Assembly (NCBI RefSeq): GCF_008806755.1
Contig: NZ_WAAU01000030.1
Coordinates: 35,702 to 99,701 of the forward strand
Direction of reading: 5' to 3'
Length of the DNA stretch: 64,000 nt
Source: Tenacibaculum aiptasiae
Lineage (GTDB): Bacteria; Bacteroidota; Bacteroidia; Flavobacteriales; Flavobacteriaceae
A program made the translations under genes and the position numbers. Of the stretch, positions 18,569 to 27,706 are shown piece after piece. Under the pieces are notes generated by a model. That model saw only the letters and a program-made list of their open reading frames with translations, had not been told where the DNA came from and did not search any database. Numbering within the stretch: position 1 is the stretch's first letter; each line of letters opens with the position of its first letter.

Positions 18569-18781
18569 TTTTTATGTTTTTTAAAATTAATACATTTCAA
18601 ATCTATCAAACAGTTTGACCTTATTTTCATAAATGCGACAAGTGAATTAATTAAATAGATGAATTACAATTTTAGTCCTCTTCTATATCTTATCTCTTAT
18701 TTTATACAATTTTACTTGATAATCTTGTATTTCATCGCAAAAAATGTGTTTTATAAATAAAAAAAGTAATATTGTAAACTT

Positions 18782-19843
18782 ATGAAAAAATCAGATTTGA
18801 TTATTGGTATAATACTTAAATGTAGTGTACATTTATTGTTTTGGATAGGTGTTTATTTTTTCTACACATACTTTTTAGGTTACGGAAGTATCAACACCAA
18901 ATATGTTAATCAATTTTCTTGGTTTTTAATGCCAATTACAATTGCTTCCAGTTATTTTTTCTTTATTTTTTTAATCCCTAAATATTTAATTAAAAAGAAA
19001 CACATAGAGTTCATTATCTATTCTGTTTATACCTTTATAGTATCTTTCTTCTTTATTATAATTTCTATACTCTACGGATTAATTTTTTCTGCAGATTCAA
19101 TGATTACTGGAAATACAATTCCTCTAACTAAAGGTTTTTTATTCATAATATTAGGCGTATACTTTGTCATTTTTATTGCAATTACATTAGGTTTAATTGT
19201 GCACAATTACAAATCTTCTCAACGAAATGAGGAACTAAGAAACAAATTCTTACAAACTCAACTCCAATTAAAAGAACAAGAGTTAAAGTTTTTAAAAATG
19301 CAAATTCACCCTCATTTTTTATTTAATACTTTAAACACTTTATATGGATTTGCACTAAAAAAATCTGAAAATACCCCAAATATGATTTTAAAACTCTCTG
19401 GATTATTAGATTATATATTGTACCAGATAGACAAACCATCTGTATTCTTGAAAAATGAAATTGAACACATAGATAATTACATTTCCTTAGAAAAAATGCG
19501 TTTTCAAGACAGTTTAAATATTCATTTTCATAAAGAAATTGAATATGATAATGTAAAAATACCTCCAATGCTATTATTACCTTTTGTGGAAAATGCATTC
19601 AAACATGGAGTTCAAATTAATGGCGTTTTAAAAGTAGACCTATCAATAAAAACCTCTCAAAACTCACTGGAGTTTAACATTCAAAACCCTATGAAAAATA
19701 TCAGTTCTTCTAAAAAAGGGATTGGCTTAGAAAACATAAAAAAACGCTTAGAAATGTTGTTTCAAAATCATTATTTTTTAAATATAACTCAAGAAAACAA
19801 TATCTTTAAAATTGAACTTAAAACTCCGCTAAATCATGTCTAA
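18782..19843 (+). CDS. LytS-type membrane sensor histidine kinase
   Basis: A 353-aa kinase of the His_kinase (PF06580) group. Four membrane helices fill residues 9-140, followed by a coiled linker (about 147-172) and the H-box MQIHPHFLFNTLNTLY, whose phospho-accepting histidine is near 176-178. The N-box LLPFVENAFKHG is near 263-274 and the glycine motif KGIGLENIKKRL near 317-328. There is no periplasmic sensor domain, so the signal is probably sensed in the membrane. It overlaps its response regulator by 8 bp. Confidence 0.9.
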   Translation: MKKSDLIIGIILKCSVHLLFWIGVYFFYTYFLGYGSINTKYVNQFSWFLMPITIASSYFFFIFLIPKYLIKKKHIEFIIYSVYTFIVSFFFIIISILYGLIFSADSMITGNTIPLTKGFLFIILGVYFVIFIAITLGLIVHNYKSSQRNEELRNKFLQTQLQLKEQELKFLKMQIHPHFLFNTLNTLYGFALKKSENTPNMILKLSGLLDYILYQIDKPSVFLKNEIEHIDNYISLEKMRFQDSLNIHFHKEIEYDNVKIPPMLLLPFVENAFKHGVQINGVLKVDLSIKTSQNSLEFNIQNPMKNISSSKKGIGLENIKKRLEMLFQNHYFLNITQENNIFKIELKTPLNHV

Positions 19844-20540
19844 AAAAACAACTTGCGTAATTGTTGATGATGAGCCTATAGCCAGAGAAATTATAGCTTC
19901 ATTTGTTAACAAAGTCCCTAATCTAGAACTTTTAACCTCATGTAATAACGCCACTGAAGCTATTCAAGTTATGCAAAAAAACAAAGTTGACTTATTTTTT
20001 CTAGATATTAACATGCCTGAAATTACTGGATTAAGTTTAGCTAAAATAATAGGTCAAAAATCAAAAGTAATCTTTACTACTGCTTATAGAGATTATGCCG
20101 TAGATGGGTTTAACTTAAACGTAGTTGATTACCTATTAAAACCAATTGCTTTTGAACGTTTTTTTGAAGCTATTCAAAAAGTAACAAAAAACAACAATAC
20201 ACTTTCTCTTATAGAAGAATCTCCACAAAAAGAGTTTATGTTTATTCGTTCAGATAGAAAAATGGTTAAAATTAATTTTAATGAAATTATATATATAGAG
20301 AGCTTAGGCGATTATGTTAAAATTTTTCTTAGCCAAACTATTATAGTCACAAGGGAAACCATGAACAATATAGAAAGTAAATTACCTCAAAATAATTTTG
20401 TGCGAATTCACAGATCCTATATTATTTCGCTTGATAAAATCTCTTCGTATACTAATGAGTTTATTGAAATAAATAAAAAGGCATTACCTATTAGTAGAAG
20501 TTATAAAGAAAGCACTTTACAAAAATTAGCAGAAGTGTAA
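19836..20540 (+). CDS. LytTR-family response regulator
   Basis: A 234-aa two-domain regulator. The receiver has acidic residues Asp11/Asp12, phospho-acceptor Asp57 (LFFLDINMPE) and a conserved Lys in DYLLKP near 107. Residues about 130-230 form a LytTR DNA-binding domain (IIYIESLGDYVKIF, then FVRIHRSYIISLDKI). It is translationally coupled to the kinase. LytTR proteins bind direct repeats spaced about 21 bp; one such pair exists in this window at 4615-4652, which makes the surface lipoprotein a candidate target. Other LytTR regulators outside the window could equally own that site. Confidence 0.92.
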   Translation: MSKKTTCVIVDDEPIAREIIASFVNKVPNLELLTSCNNATEAIQVMQKNKVDLFFLDINMPEITGLSLAKIIGQKSKVIFTTAYRDYAVDGFNLNVVDYLLKPIAFERFFEAIQKVTKNNNTLSLIEESPQKEFMFIRSDRKMVKINFNEIIYIESLGDYVKIFLSQTIIVTRETMNNIESKLPQNNFVRIHRSYIISLDKISSYTNEFIEINKKALPISRSYKESTLQKLAEV

Positions 20541-20574
20541 GTGAAACTATATCTTTACGGCAAAATTTTACACT

Positions 20575-21654
20575 TTGAATACAGCAGAATTTAAATTCCA
20601 AGCTTCTGATAAATCAGTAGAAAACTTATCCGTTACATGGCAAACTCCAAGTAATATTGCTTTAGTTAAATATTGGGGAAAAAGTGAACCTCAAATTCCT
20701 AAAAACGCATCTATTAGCTTTACTTTAAACAATTGTCATACTACAACCACAATTGAGTTTACTAAGTCGGAAAAAAATGAGAATGCTCAATTCGAATTGT
20801 TTTTTGAAGGAAAAAAGAAAGATGATTTCAAACCTAAAATTGCTAAATTCTTTGAAAGAATTCAAGAATATTGCCCATATATATTAGAGTATAATATGGT
20901 TATCTCTTCCGAAAATTCTTTTCCTCACAGTAGTGGTATTGCATCATCTGCAAGTGGAATGTCGGCTATAGCTATGTGCTTAATGAATTTAGAAAACAAA
21001 TTAAATCCCAACTTAACAGCATCATTTATAAACCAAAAAGCCTCTTTCTTAGCCAGACTTGGCTCTGGAAGTGCTAGTAGAAGTATTGAAGGTCCAATTG
21101 TTGTTTGGGGAAAACACCCAGTTATTGAGGATAGCTCCGATTTGTATGGTGTAAAACTACCTCATAAAGTTCATCCAATTTTTGAAAATTATTGCGATAC
21201 TATTTTATTAGTTGACAAAGGTGAAAAGCAAGTAAGTTCTACTGTTGGCCATAACTTAATGCATAATCACCCTTATGCTGAACAACGCTTTATACAAGCT
21301 AATGAAAATTTAGAAAAAATATCAGAAATTCTTCAAAATGGTGACATCAAAGGTTTTGTTAATTTAGTTGAAAGTGAAGCTTTAACATTACATGCCATGA
21401 TGCTGACTAGCAATCCTTATTTTATTTTAATGAAACCTAACACTTTAGAAATTATAAATAAAATATGGGAGTATCGTAATGAAAACGATAGCAACATCTG
21501 CTTTACTTTAGATGCTGGTGCAAATGTCCATGTACTTTACCCAAACTCAGAAAAGACTGAAGTAGAGTTATTTATTAAGAATCATTTAGCAAATTACTGC
21601 CAAAAAAATCAGTATATTTGTGATAATGTGGGGTTCGGAGCAAAACCACTATAA
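20575..21654 (+). CDS. mvaD: Diphosphomevalonate decarboxylase
   Basis: A 359-aa GHMP-family enzyme that makes isopentenyl diphosphate from diphosphomevalonate with ATP. NIALVKYWGK (about 28-37) and the phosphate loop SSGIASSASGMSA (about 121-133) are diagnostic, and RLGSGSASRSI carries the conserved serine/arginine region. The only workable start is TTG at 20575; the sequence begins TTGAATACA, as does the GYDIA kinase. It lies 34 bp after the LytTR regulator gene with a TATCTTTA box between, so it may have its own promoter. Confidence 0.93.
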   Translation: MNTAEFKFQASDKSVENLSVTWQTPSNIALVKYWGKSEPQIPKNASISFTLNNCHTTTTIEFTKSEKNENAQFELFFEGKKKDDFKPKIAKFFERIQEYCPYILEYNMVISSENSFPHSSGIASSASGMSAIAMCLMNLENKLNPNLTASFINQKASFLARLGSGSASRSIEGPIVVWGKHPVIEDSSDLYGVKLPHKVHPIFENYCDTILLVDKGEKQVSSTVGHNLMHNHPYAEQRFIQANENLEKISEILQNGDIKGFVNLVESEALTLHAMMLTSNPYFILMKPNTLEIINKIWEYRNENDSNICFTLDAGANVHVLYPNSEKTEVELFIKNHLANYCQKNQYICDNVGFGAKPL

Positions 21655-21673
21655 CCTTAAATTCCTTGAAATT

Positions 21674-22168
21674 ATGAAAACTTCAACATTAATAATAGTT
21701 ATGTTTTTTGGTTTCTTAACTTCATCTATAACTGGTCAAGAAACAATTTGGTTTGATAAAAACTGGAAAGAAACAACAAAAGAGAATCATGAATTCTATA
21801 GACCAGCACCAAAAAAAATTAAAGATGGTTTTTGGATTATAGATTATTATAAAAATGGCCAAATTCAAATGGAAGGATACAGTACTATTAATAAACCTGA
21901 CGGAGAAGTATTTGATGGTTTAGTCATCTACTATCACCCTAATGGCAAACCTTTCCATAAGGCTAATTATAAAAATGGTAAGTTAGACGGAGTTCGTAAA
22001 GTATTTTACGAATCTGGTGAATTAAAACAACAAGGAAAATATAACGACGGTAAAAGAGAAGGTGTTTGGAAAACCTTTTACAAAAACGGTAAAATAGAAA
22101 CCAAAGGAAAATACAGAGACAACGAAAAAGTTGGAGTTTGGAAGACATTTTATAAAAATGTGTACTAG
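21674..22168 (+). CDS. Exported MORN/YwqK-like repeat protein
   Basis: A 164-aa protein. The ATG at 21674 begins a signal peptide (KTSTLIIVMFFGFLTSSITG); the upstream extension overlaps mvaD and is rejected. After residue 60 it consists of about five imperfect 21-23-residue units of the form YKNGK-(L/I)-x-G-x-x-x-x-(F)YxNG, the MORN-like variant annotated as YwqK-type. Such repeats form beta-hairpin ribbons; the name 'antitoxin' often attached to the family is not supported here, because there is no toxin gene next to it. The function is unknown. Confidence 0.75.
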   Translation: MKTSTLIIVMFFGFLTSSITGQETIWFDKNWKETTKENHEFYRPAPKKIKDGFWIIDYYKNGQIQMEGYSTINKPDGEVFDGLVIYYHPNGKPFHKANYKNGKLDGVRKVFYESGELKQQGKYNDGKREGVWKTFYKNGKIETKGKYRDNEKVGVWKTFYKNVY

Positions 22169-22200
22169 TTTGTACACTTATACAATTACTTGTACTTTTG
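22169..22200 (+). promoter_or_regulatory. Sigma-A-type promoter of the mevalonate kinase operon
   Basis: TTTG (22169-22172), a 20-nt spacer and TACTTTTG (22193-22200) fit the Bacteroidota primary promoter. The ATG of the kinase follows 18 bp later. Confidence 0.8.
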
Positions 22201-22218
22201 CCTTGTAACTAAAAAATT

Positions 22219-23145
22219 ATGAAAGGACCTTTATTTTACGCAAAAATATTACTCTTTGGTGAGTATGGAATCATAAAAGACTCTAAAGGGTTAGCTATTC
22301 CATTTAATTCATACAAAGGAGCCCTAAAATCGGCTAGTAACTTAACAGGGGAAGCAAGCAAATCAAATAATAGTTTAGTTAACTTTTATCAATACCTTGC
22401 TAATTTAGACTCAGATATCGTTTCTTTCGATTTAGTTTCTTTAAAAAACGACATCGACAATGGGATGTATTTCGATTCATCAATCCCACAAGGATATGGT
22501 GTAGGAAGTTCTGGAGCTTTAGTTGCATCTATTTATGATAAATACGCTAATAATAAAATTACTGTTTTAGAAAACTTAACTCGTGATAAATTATTAGTCC
22601 TAAAACAAATTTTTTCACTAATGGAATCTTTCTTCCATGGAAAAAGTTCAGGTTTAGACCCTTTAAACTCATACTTAAGTTTACCTATTTTAATAAACTC
22701 AAAAGAAAATATTGAACCAGCTGGTATTCCTTCTCAAAAAGAAGGTAAAGGTGCCGTGTTTTTATTAGACTCTGAGCAAATTGGAGAAACAGAACCTATG
22801 GTAAATATCTTCATGAATAAAATGAAGAACGAAGGGTTCCGTAAAATGTTAAGTGAAGAATTTTCTCTTCATACTGATGCTTGTATCGATGATTTCTTAC
22901 AAGGAAACATTAAATCGTTATTTAGCAATGTAAAAAAGTTATCAAAAGTAGTTTTGATGAACTTCAAACCTATGATCCCTACTCCTTTTCATAAAGTTTG
23001 GGAAAAAGGTATTCAAACCAACGATTATTATTTAAAACTTTGCGGTTCTGGTGGTGGTGGTTATATTTTAGGTTTTACTGAAGATTACCAGAAAGCAAAA
23101 AACAGTTTAAAAGATTATAAATTAGAATTAGTGTATCGTTTTTAA
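22219..23145 (+). CDS. GHMP kinase, probable mevalonate kinase
   Basis: A 308-aa kinase. The N-terminal AKILLFGEYGIIKDSKGLA is the GHMP substrate strand, and PQGYGVGSSGALVAS (90-104) is the phosphate-binding loop; LCGSGGGGYILG near 274-285 is the third GHMP motif. It sits next to a UbiA prenyltransferase and shares the window with mvaA and mvaD, so mevalonate 5-phosphorylation is the most likely role. I cannot exclude that it and the GYDIA kinase have exchanged the mevalonate and phosphomevalonate steps. It has its own strong promoter. Confidence 0.85.
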   Translation: MKGPLFYAKILLFGEYGIIKDSKGLAIPFNSYKGALKSASNLTGEASKSNNSLVNFYQYLANLDSDIVSFDLVSLKNDIDNGMYFDSSIPQGYGVGSSGALVASIYDKYANNKITVLENLTRDKLLVLKQIFSLMESFFHGKSSGLDPLNSYLSLPILINSKENIEPAGIPSQKEGKGAVFLLDSEQIGETEPMVNIFMNKMKNEGFRKMLSEEFSLHTDACIDDFLQGNIKSLFSNVKKLSKVVLMNFKPMIPTPFHKVWEKGIQTNDYYLKLCGSGGGGYILGFTEDYQKAKNSLKDYKLELVYRF

Positions 23146-23155
23146 TAATATTACC

Positions 23156-24076
23156 ATGAGTAGTACTTTAAAAACAAATACTTTTTTGTTAAAAATATTT
23201 AGTCTTCTTTCTGTTGTTAGAGGATATAACATATTAGTATTAATAGCAGCCCAATATTTGGCTGCTATTTTTATTTTTTCAGATAAAAAATCGATAAAAC
23301 CTGTTCTTTTAGACTGGCACTTACTTTATTTAGTTATCGCAACAGTTTCTGTAGTTGCTTCTGGGTATATCATAAATAATTTTTATGATAAAAATGCTGA
23401 TAGAATTAATCGACCTATAAAATCTGGCATCGATTCTTATGTAAAACAAGAGACGAAACTTTCTTTATATTTCTTTTTAAATTTTGTTGGTTTTGGTTTT
23501 GGATGGCTAGTATCTTGGAGAGCAGCTTTATTTTTTGCTTTATATATTTTTGGCATATGGTTTTATTCTCACAAACTTAAAAAACATCCTTTTGTAGGTC
23601 TAATAAGCGTAACTACTTTAACTATACTACCCTTTTTTGTTGTTTTTATACATTATAAAAATTTTTCAAAAGTAATTTTTGTGCATGCTGTATTTCTTTT
23701 TTTAGTTATCATGATTAGAGAATTAATAAAAGATCTCGAAAATATAAAAGGAGCTATTGCCAATAATTACAACACATTTCCAGTAAAATATGGGGAAAAA
23801 AACACCAAAAAGCTAATCATCTTATTAATGGTTTTAACCTTAATACCAATTGGTGTTTTGTACAACTACCCAGCTATTGAATATATGAAATACTATTTCT
23901 ATTTAGCTGCTTTCACTTTATTTTTTATCGGAATTTACACCTGGGAAGCAACCAGAATTAATCAGTATCGCCTGTTACACAACATTTTAAAAATCTTATT
24001 ATTAATAGGAGTATTTAGTCTACTATTCATAGATAAGTCATTAATTTTAGACAAAGTCGTTGAAGTTTTAGATTAA
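23156..24076 (+). CDS. UbiA-family prenyltransferase
   Basis: A 306-aa membrane enzyme with about eight hydrophobic segments and the two aspartate motifs of the UbiA superfamily: NNFYDKNADRINRP (about 78-91) and RELIKDLENIKGA (about 187-199), which bind the prenyl diphosphate through magnesium. The gene follows mevalonate kinase by 10 bp. Flavobacterial relatives in this position are often labelled geranylgeranylglycerol-phosphate geranylgeranyltransferase; the acceptor (a lipid, quinone precursor or haem) is not deducible from sequence alone. It is probably co-transcribed with the kinase, using isoprenoid made by this pathway. Confidence 0.85.
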   Translation: MSSTLKTNTFLLKIFSLLSVVRGYNILVLIAAQYLAAIFIFSDKKSIKPVLLDWHLLYLVIATVSVVASGYIINNFYDKNADRINRPIKSGIDSYVKQETKLSLYFFLNFVGFGFGWLVSWRAALFFALYIFGIWFYSHKLKKHPFVGLISVTTLTILPFFVVFIHYKNFSKVIFVHAVFLFLVIMIRELIKDLENIKGAIANNYNTFPVKYGEKNTKKLIILLMVLTLIPIGVLYNYPAIEYMKYYFYLAAFTLFFIGIYTWEATRINQYRLLHNILKILLLIGVFSLLFIDKSLILDKVVEVLD

Positions 24077-24093
24077 AAATCAAATAATTGGCG

Positions 24094-24101
24094 TACATTT
24101 G
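24094..24101 (+). promoter_or_regulatory. Promoter -7 box of the pseudouridine synthase gene
   Basis: TACATTTG matches TAnnTTTG, 21 bp before the ATG at 24123. No convincing -33 TTG is present. Confidence 0.5.
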
Positions 24102-24122
24102 CCCACTTTTTAAAATTTAAGC

Positions 24123-24959
24123 ATGAATTCAAAAAACTCGTCGAGAGGACGACAAGCTGATCGTAACAGCAATCCTCAAGGAAATAAAAGATTTAATAAA
24201 GGTTTCAAAAAAAACAAACCTAATAAACCTGCTCAGAAAAAAACTGAAGATACCGGTATTCGTTTAAATAAATTTATTGCTAACTCAGGAATCTGCTCTC
24301 GTAGAGAAGCTGATACTTATATTGAACACGGTAGTGTTTCAGTAAACAATAAATTGGTTACCGAAATGGGATATAAAGTTCAACCTGGAGACGAAGTACG
24401 TTTCGATGGAACTTTAATTTCAATAGAAAAAAAGCGTTACATTTTATTAAATAAGCCTAAAAACTACATTACCACCATGGAAGATGACCGTGGTCGTAAA
24501 ACAGTTATGGAAATTGTAGCTAATGCAACAAAAGAGCGTATTTACCCTGTTGGGAGGTTAGATAGAAACACTACTGGTTTATTATTATTTACTAACGATG
24601 GAGAATTAGCAAAAAAGCTAACTCATCCAAAACACAACGTTCGTAAATTATACCATGCTTCTTTAGACAAGAAACTTTCGTTATCTGACTTAGACAAACT
24701 AAGAGGTGATGTAATTATTGAAGGAAGAAAAGTTTTTATTGATGCCGTTTCTTATGTAGAAGGTGAAAGAAAAACGGAAGTTGGTATTGAAATTCACTCT
24801 GGTAGAAACAGAATTGTTCGTAAAATATTTGAACACTTTGGATATACTGTAAAAAAATTAGACAGAGTTGTTTTTGCTGGTATGACTAAAAAGAATTTAC
24901 CTCGTGGTAGATGGAGAGAGTTAACTCAACAAGAAGTAAACAACCTACAAATGTTATAA
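24123..24959 (+). CDS. RsuA/RluB/RluE-family rRNA pseudouridine synthase
   Basis: A 278-aa enzyme that converts uridine to pseudouridine in rRNA. A basic, low-complexity N-terminal tail (about 1-43, rich in Lys, Asn and Arg) is followed by an S4 RNA-binding domain (RLNKFIANSGICSRREAD, about 47-64), then the catalytic domain with VGRLDRNTTGLLLFTND (catalytic Asp near 144). The family and the extended tail fit the RluB branch of Bacteroidota, modifying 23S rRNA, but the exact uridine is not provable here. A perfect bidirectional terminator follows directly. Confidence 0.9.
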   Translation: MNSKNSSRGRQADRNSNPQGNKRFNKGFKKNKPNKPAQKKTEDTGIRLNKFIANSGICSRREADTYIEHGSVSVNNKLVTEMGYKVQPGDEVRFDGTLISIEKKRYILLNKPKNYITTMEDDRGRKTVMEIVANATKERIYPVGRLDRNTTGLLLFTNDGELAKKLTHPKHNVRKLYHASLDKKLSLSDLDKLRGDVIIEGRKVFIDAVSYVEGERKTEVGIEIHSGRNRIVRKIFEHFGYTVKKLDRVVFAGMTKKNLPRGRWRELTQQEVNNLQML

Positions 24960-24960
24960 C

Positions 24961-24990
24961 AAAAATCCCGAGTAAAAACTCGGGATTTTT
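24961..24990. terminator. Bidirectional terminator
   Basis: A 13-bp perfect stem (24961-24973 with 24978-24990, core ATCCCGAGT/ACTCGGGAT) with a 4-nt loop AAAA has A-tracts and T-tracts on both sides. It serves the pseudouridine synthase on the plus strand and the HMA gene on the minus strand. Confidence 0.9.
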
Positions 24991-25362
24991 TTATTTATTT
25001 TCTTTCTTATGATCTTCTTGCACTTCCTCACTTCTATATTTACAACAAGGATGTAAATTATCATACGCTTCTTTGGTTGCTTTTATAGCTTTAGTATCGT
25101 GACCAACATTTGCTAAGTTTTGTTGAATTGTTTTAACGTCTGTTTTACGCTCATCAATAATTAATTTCAACTCATGAGTTTTTACATTCCATTGCGCATA
25201 TTTTACACCTTTACTATTTAAAGCAGCTTTTTCAATACGTCCTTTACACATCATACAAACTCCATCTACTTCTAAAGATACTTTTGCATTTTTCTTCTTT
25301 TTCTGAGCTTGTGCTGAAAAACCAATCAGCAATAAACCTATTATAAATATTATTTTTCTCAT
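24991..25362 (-). CDS. Exported heavy-metal-associated (HMA) domain protein
   Basis: A 123-aa protein with a signal peptide (cleavage after about residue 20, FSAQAQ) and one HMA-type fold at about 27-95. The metal loop reads GVCMMCKGRIE (Cys36, Cys39), the usual MxCxxC shifted so that valine replaces methionine. A further CC pair (about 108-109) is followed by a charged tail. It would bind a soft metal such as Cu(I) in the periplasm. It lies 37 bp after the TonB receptor and is the last gene of the trio. Confidence 0.85.
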   Translation of the reverse strand: MRKIIFIIGLLLIGFSAQAQKKKKNAKVSLEVDGVCMMCKGRIEKAALNSKGVKYAQWNVKTHELKLIIDERKTDVKTIQQNLANVGHDTKAIKATKEAYDNLHPCCKYRSEEVQEDHKKENK

Positions 25363-25399
25363 GTTTTTATGTATTATTTAATTGTTCTACTATTTTTTA

Positions 25400-27649
25400 T
25401 TAATCAATTTTAAATCGTAATCCTGTATAAAAATTACTACCAAATATAGGCGCATATACAATTGTTGTATCAAAGTTTGCTCCAAATGGATTATTACTTT
25501 CTATGATAGGATTTTTCTGTTTATAGTTTGTAATATTCTCTGCTCCCGCATAAATCTCAAACTTTTTTGAAAATACTTTTGTTACCTGAGCATTCAATAA
25601 ATTATAGCTTTCAGAATACGTAGGCAATTGATGCTGTACTGGATTTGATTGTGTATTTGGTAATCGCTGCTCACCAATCCAATTATAGGTTACATCAAAT
25701 TTCCAACAGGCATCATTTTCTTTTTTTGAAGTTTCATACGAGATGTTGGCAAAAAAGCGATGTTTTGCTTGTAAAGCTTTATCCAAGTTTCCTGACTTAT
25801 AATCGGTAGTAACATCATAAAATTTATACGAAAATCTTGTATTAAAATACGGTATAATGTTCTGATTGATTTCAACTTGAAAACTGTTTGCTATACTTTT
25901 TCCATTTAAATTATAAAATGAAATCTCTTGAGGATTTTCCCAATCTACCACAACTTGATTTGTAAAGTTTGTTTGGTAGAAATCAAAAGTAACATCTCCT
26001 TTTCTTCCAAAAAGCTTATAACCTTGTAAAAAAGAAATTCCATAATTCCATGCTTCTTCTGGATTTAATCCATAAATCTTGCCCCCTACATCATCTATAT
26101 TGATTTGTCTTGAAGAAGCAAAAAACTGTTGATTTTCGGCAAAAATATTCGCACTTCTTCTCCCTTTACCTATCGAACCTCGTAAAACTCCTCTTTCCCA
26201 AGGCACATACCTAGCATGTAAACGAGGGGTTATAAAAGTCCCCAATAAATTATGAGTGTCTATTCTTAATCCTGCAGTAACACTAAAATTTTCAGAATTA
26301 TCGTAAGCGTATTCAAAAAAAGCACCAAAAGAATTTTCTTTACGATTATAATTTTGAACTGTAGTTACTCTTACAAACTCATCATATTTATCATATGTAA
26401 AACTAACACCTGTTTTAAATTTATTTCTAGTATCACCAATAATTGAATTAAAAATAAAATTGGTGTAAAAACTTTGATGCTCAATATTATAGTCTCTTAA
26501 ACCAAAATACGAGTCTTGTTTATGATTACTATAAGCTGCTTGAAACCCCATACTTTGAAAAGGTAAGTCTGGAAATACATATCCTACTTTTGTAGAAGCA
26601 TCAAATCGTTTTGTTTTAATCTCACTTCCCCATATAGTATTTGATCCTTTATGAATATCTGGATTAAAATTAGTTTGCCCTACTTGTTTCTCATCATTTA
26701 AGTATCTAAAATTAATAAAACTCACCCAACCTTTTTCAGCATTAGTATACTGCCATCGGTTCATTATATTAATTTGCTCTGCTAATGGATTATCTAAAAA
26801 CCCATCTTTATTATTATCAAACTTCTGACCTCTATAATCTCCATGAACATACACCCCTGTTTGCCACTTATCATTCAACTCCTGATTAAAGTGTGTATTC
26901 AATTCTAACCTTCCTCCTACAGAACCATAAGCATTTGCAAAGAACTTATAATCGGTAAATGGCTTTACTAATTCGGCATTTACTTGTCCAGAAATACTTT
27001 CATAACCATTAGTTACACTTCCCGCTCCTTTAGTTATTTGAATACTTTCAACCCAAGTTCCTGGTGTAAAAGAAAGTCCAAATGCTTGAGAAGCTCCTCT
27101 AATAGAAGGAATATTTTCTTGTGTTATTAACAAATATGGGCTTTCCAAACCTAGCATTTGAATTTGCTTAGTACCGGTTAAAGCATCTGAAAAGTTCACA
27201 TCAATAGATGGATTCGTTTCAAAACTTTCTGATAAATTACAACAAGCAGCTTTTAATAACTCTTCACTATTGATAGTTACTAAATTTTGTGTTTGTAAGT
27301 ACGATCTTTGGGTAGCACTTTTCTTTGCTTTTATTGAAACCTCTTCTAACGTATTACTCTCATTTAAAAAGTGACGTATAGGTTTTAAACTATTAACAAT
27401 TAATGTATCTGTTTTATAACCAACAAAACTAATTACTAACTTTTTATATTCTTTTTTATAAGGTATTACAAATTTACCTTGTTCATTAGTAGTTACTCCT
27501 ACACTTGTATTTAGCCAGTATACACTAGCTCCATAAATTCCTAAATTATCTTTAGGATTATTTTTATCTACAACTGTTCCTTCAATTGTTTCTTGAGAAA
27601 AAGTTATAGAAGTAATCAGTAATAAAATACTGAGTATATTATTTTTCAT
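25400..27649 (-). CDS. TonB-dependent outer-membrane receptor with N-terminal carboxypeptidase-like domain
   Basis: A 749-aa receptor: signal peptide (1-18), a CarboxypepD-like domain (about 20-100, ending ISFVGYKTDTL), a plug (about 120-240, with ITKGAGSVTNGYESISGQV) and a beta-barrel to the aromatic-ending C-terminus (YTGLRFKID). The plug start contains AACCNLSESFETNPSIDV, with a paired cysteine. Its neighbours, a Cys-rich exported protein and an HMA protein, suggest it imports a metal or metal complex, copper being the favourite guess. It lies 57 bp after the HYC_CC_PP gene, likely in one transcript. Confidence 0.88.
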   Translation of the reverse strand: MKNNILSILLLITSITFSQETIEGTVVDKNNPKDNLGIYGASVYWLNTSVGVTTNEQGKFVIPYKKEYKKLVISFVGYKTDTLIVNSLKPIRHFLNESNTLEEVSIKAKKSATQRSYLQTQNLVTINSEELLKAACCNLSESFETNPSIDVNFSDALTGTKQIQMLGLESPYLLITQENIPSIRGASQAFGLSFTPGTWVESIQITKGAGSVTNGYESISGQVNAELVKPFTDYKFFANAYGSVGGRLELNTHFNQELNDKWQTGVYVHGDYRGQKFDNNKDGFLDNPLAEQINIMNRWQYTNAEKGWVSFINFRYLNDEKQVGQTNFNPDIHKGSNTIWGSEIKTKRFDASTKVGYVFPDLPFQSMGFQAAYSNHKQDSYFGLRDYNIEHQSFYTNFIFNSIIGDTRNKFKTGVSFTYDKYDEFVRVTTVQNYNRKENSFGAFFEYAYDNSENFSVTAGLRIDTHNLLGTFITPRLHARYVPWERGVLRGSIGKGRRSANIFAENQQFFASSRQINIDDVGGKIYGLNPEEAWNYGISFLQGYKLFGRKGDVTFDFYQTNFTNQVVVDWENPQEISFYNLNGKSIANSFQVEINQNIIPYFNTRFSYKFYDVTTDYKSGNLDKALQAKHRFFANISYETSKKENDACWKFDVTYNWIGEQRLPNTQSNPVQHQLPTYSESYNLLNAQVTKVFSKKFEIYAGAENITNYKQKNPIIESNNPFGANFDTTIVYAPIFGSNFYTGLRFKID

Positions 27650-27706
27650 TATTTAACATCATACTAAATTCTACAATTCTTATTTCAACTGAATAGAATT
27701 ATAAAA

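Noticed and set aside
18607-18619. Short palindrome TCAAACAGTTTGA upstream of the LytS-type kinase
   Set aside because: Single copy, no 21-bp partner for LytTR, and expected by chance in AT-rich sequence.
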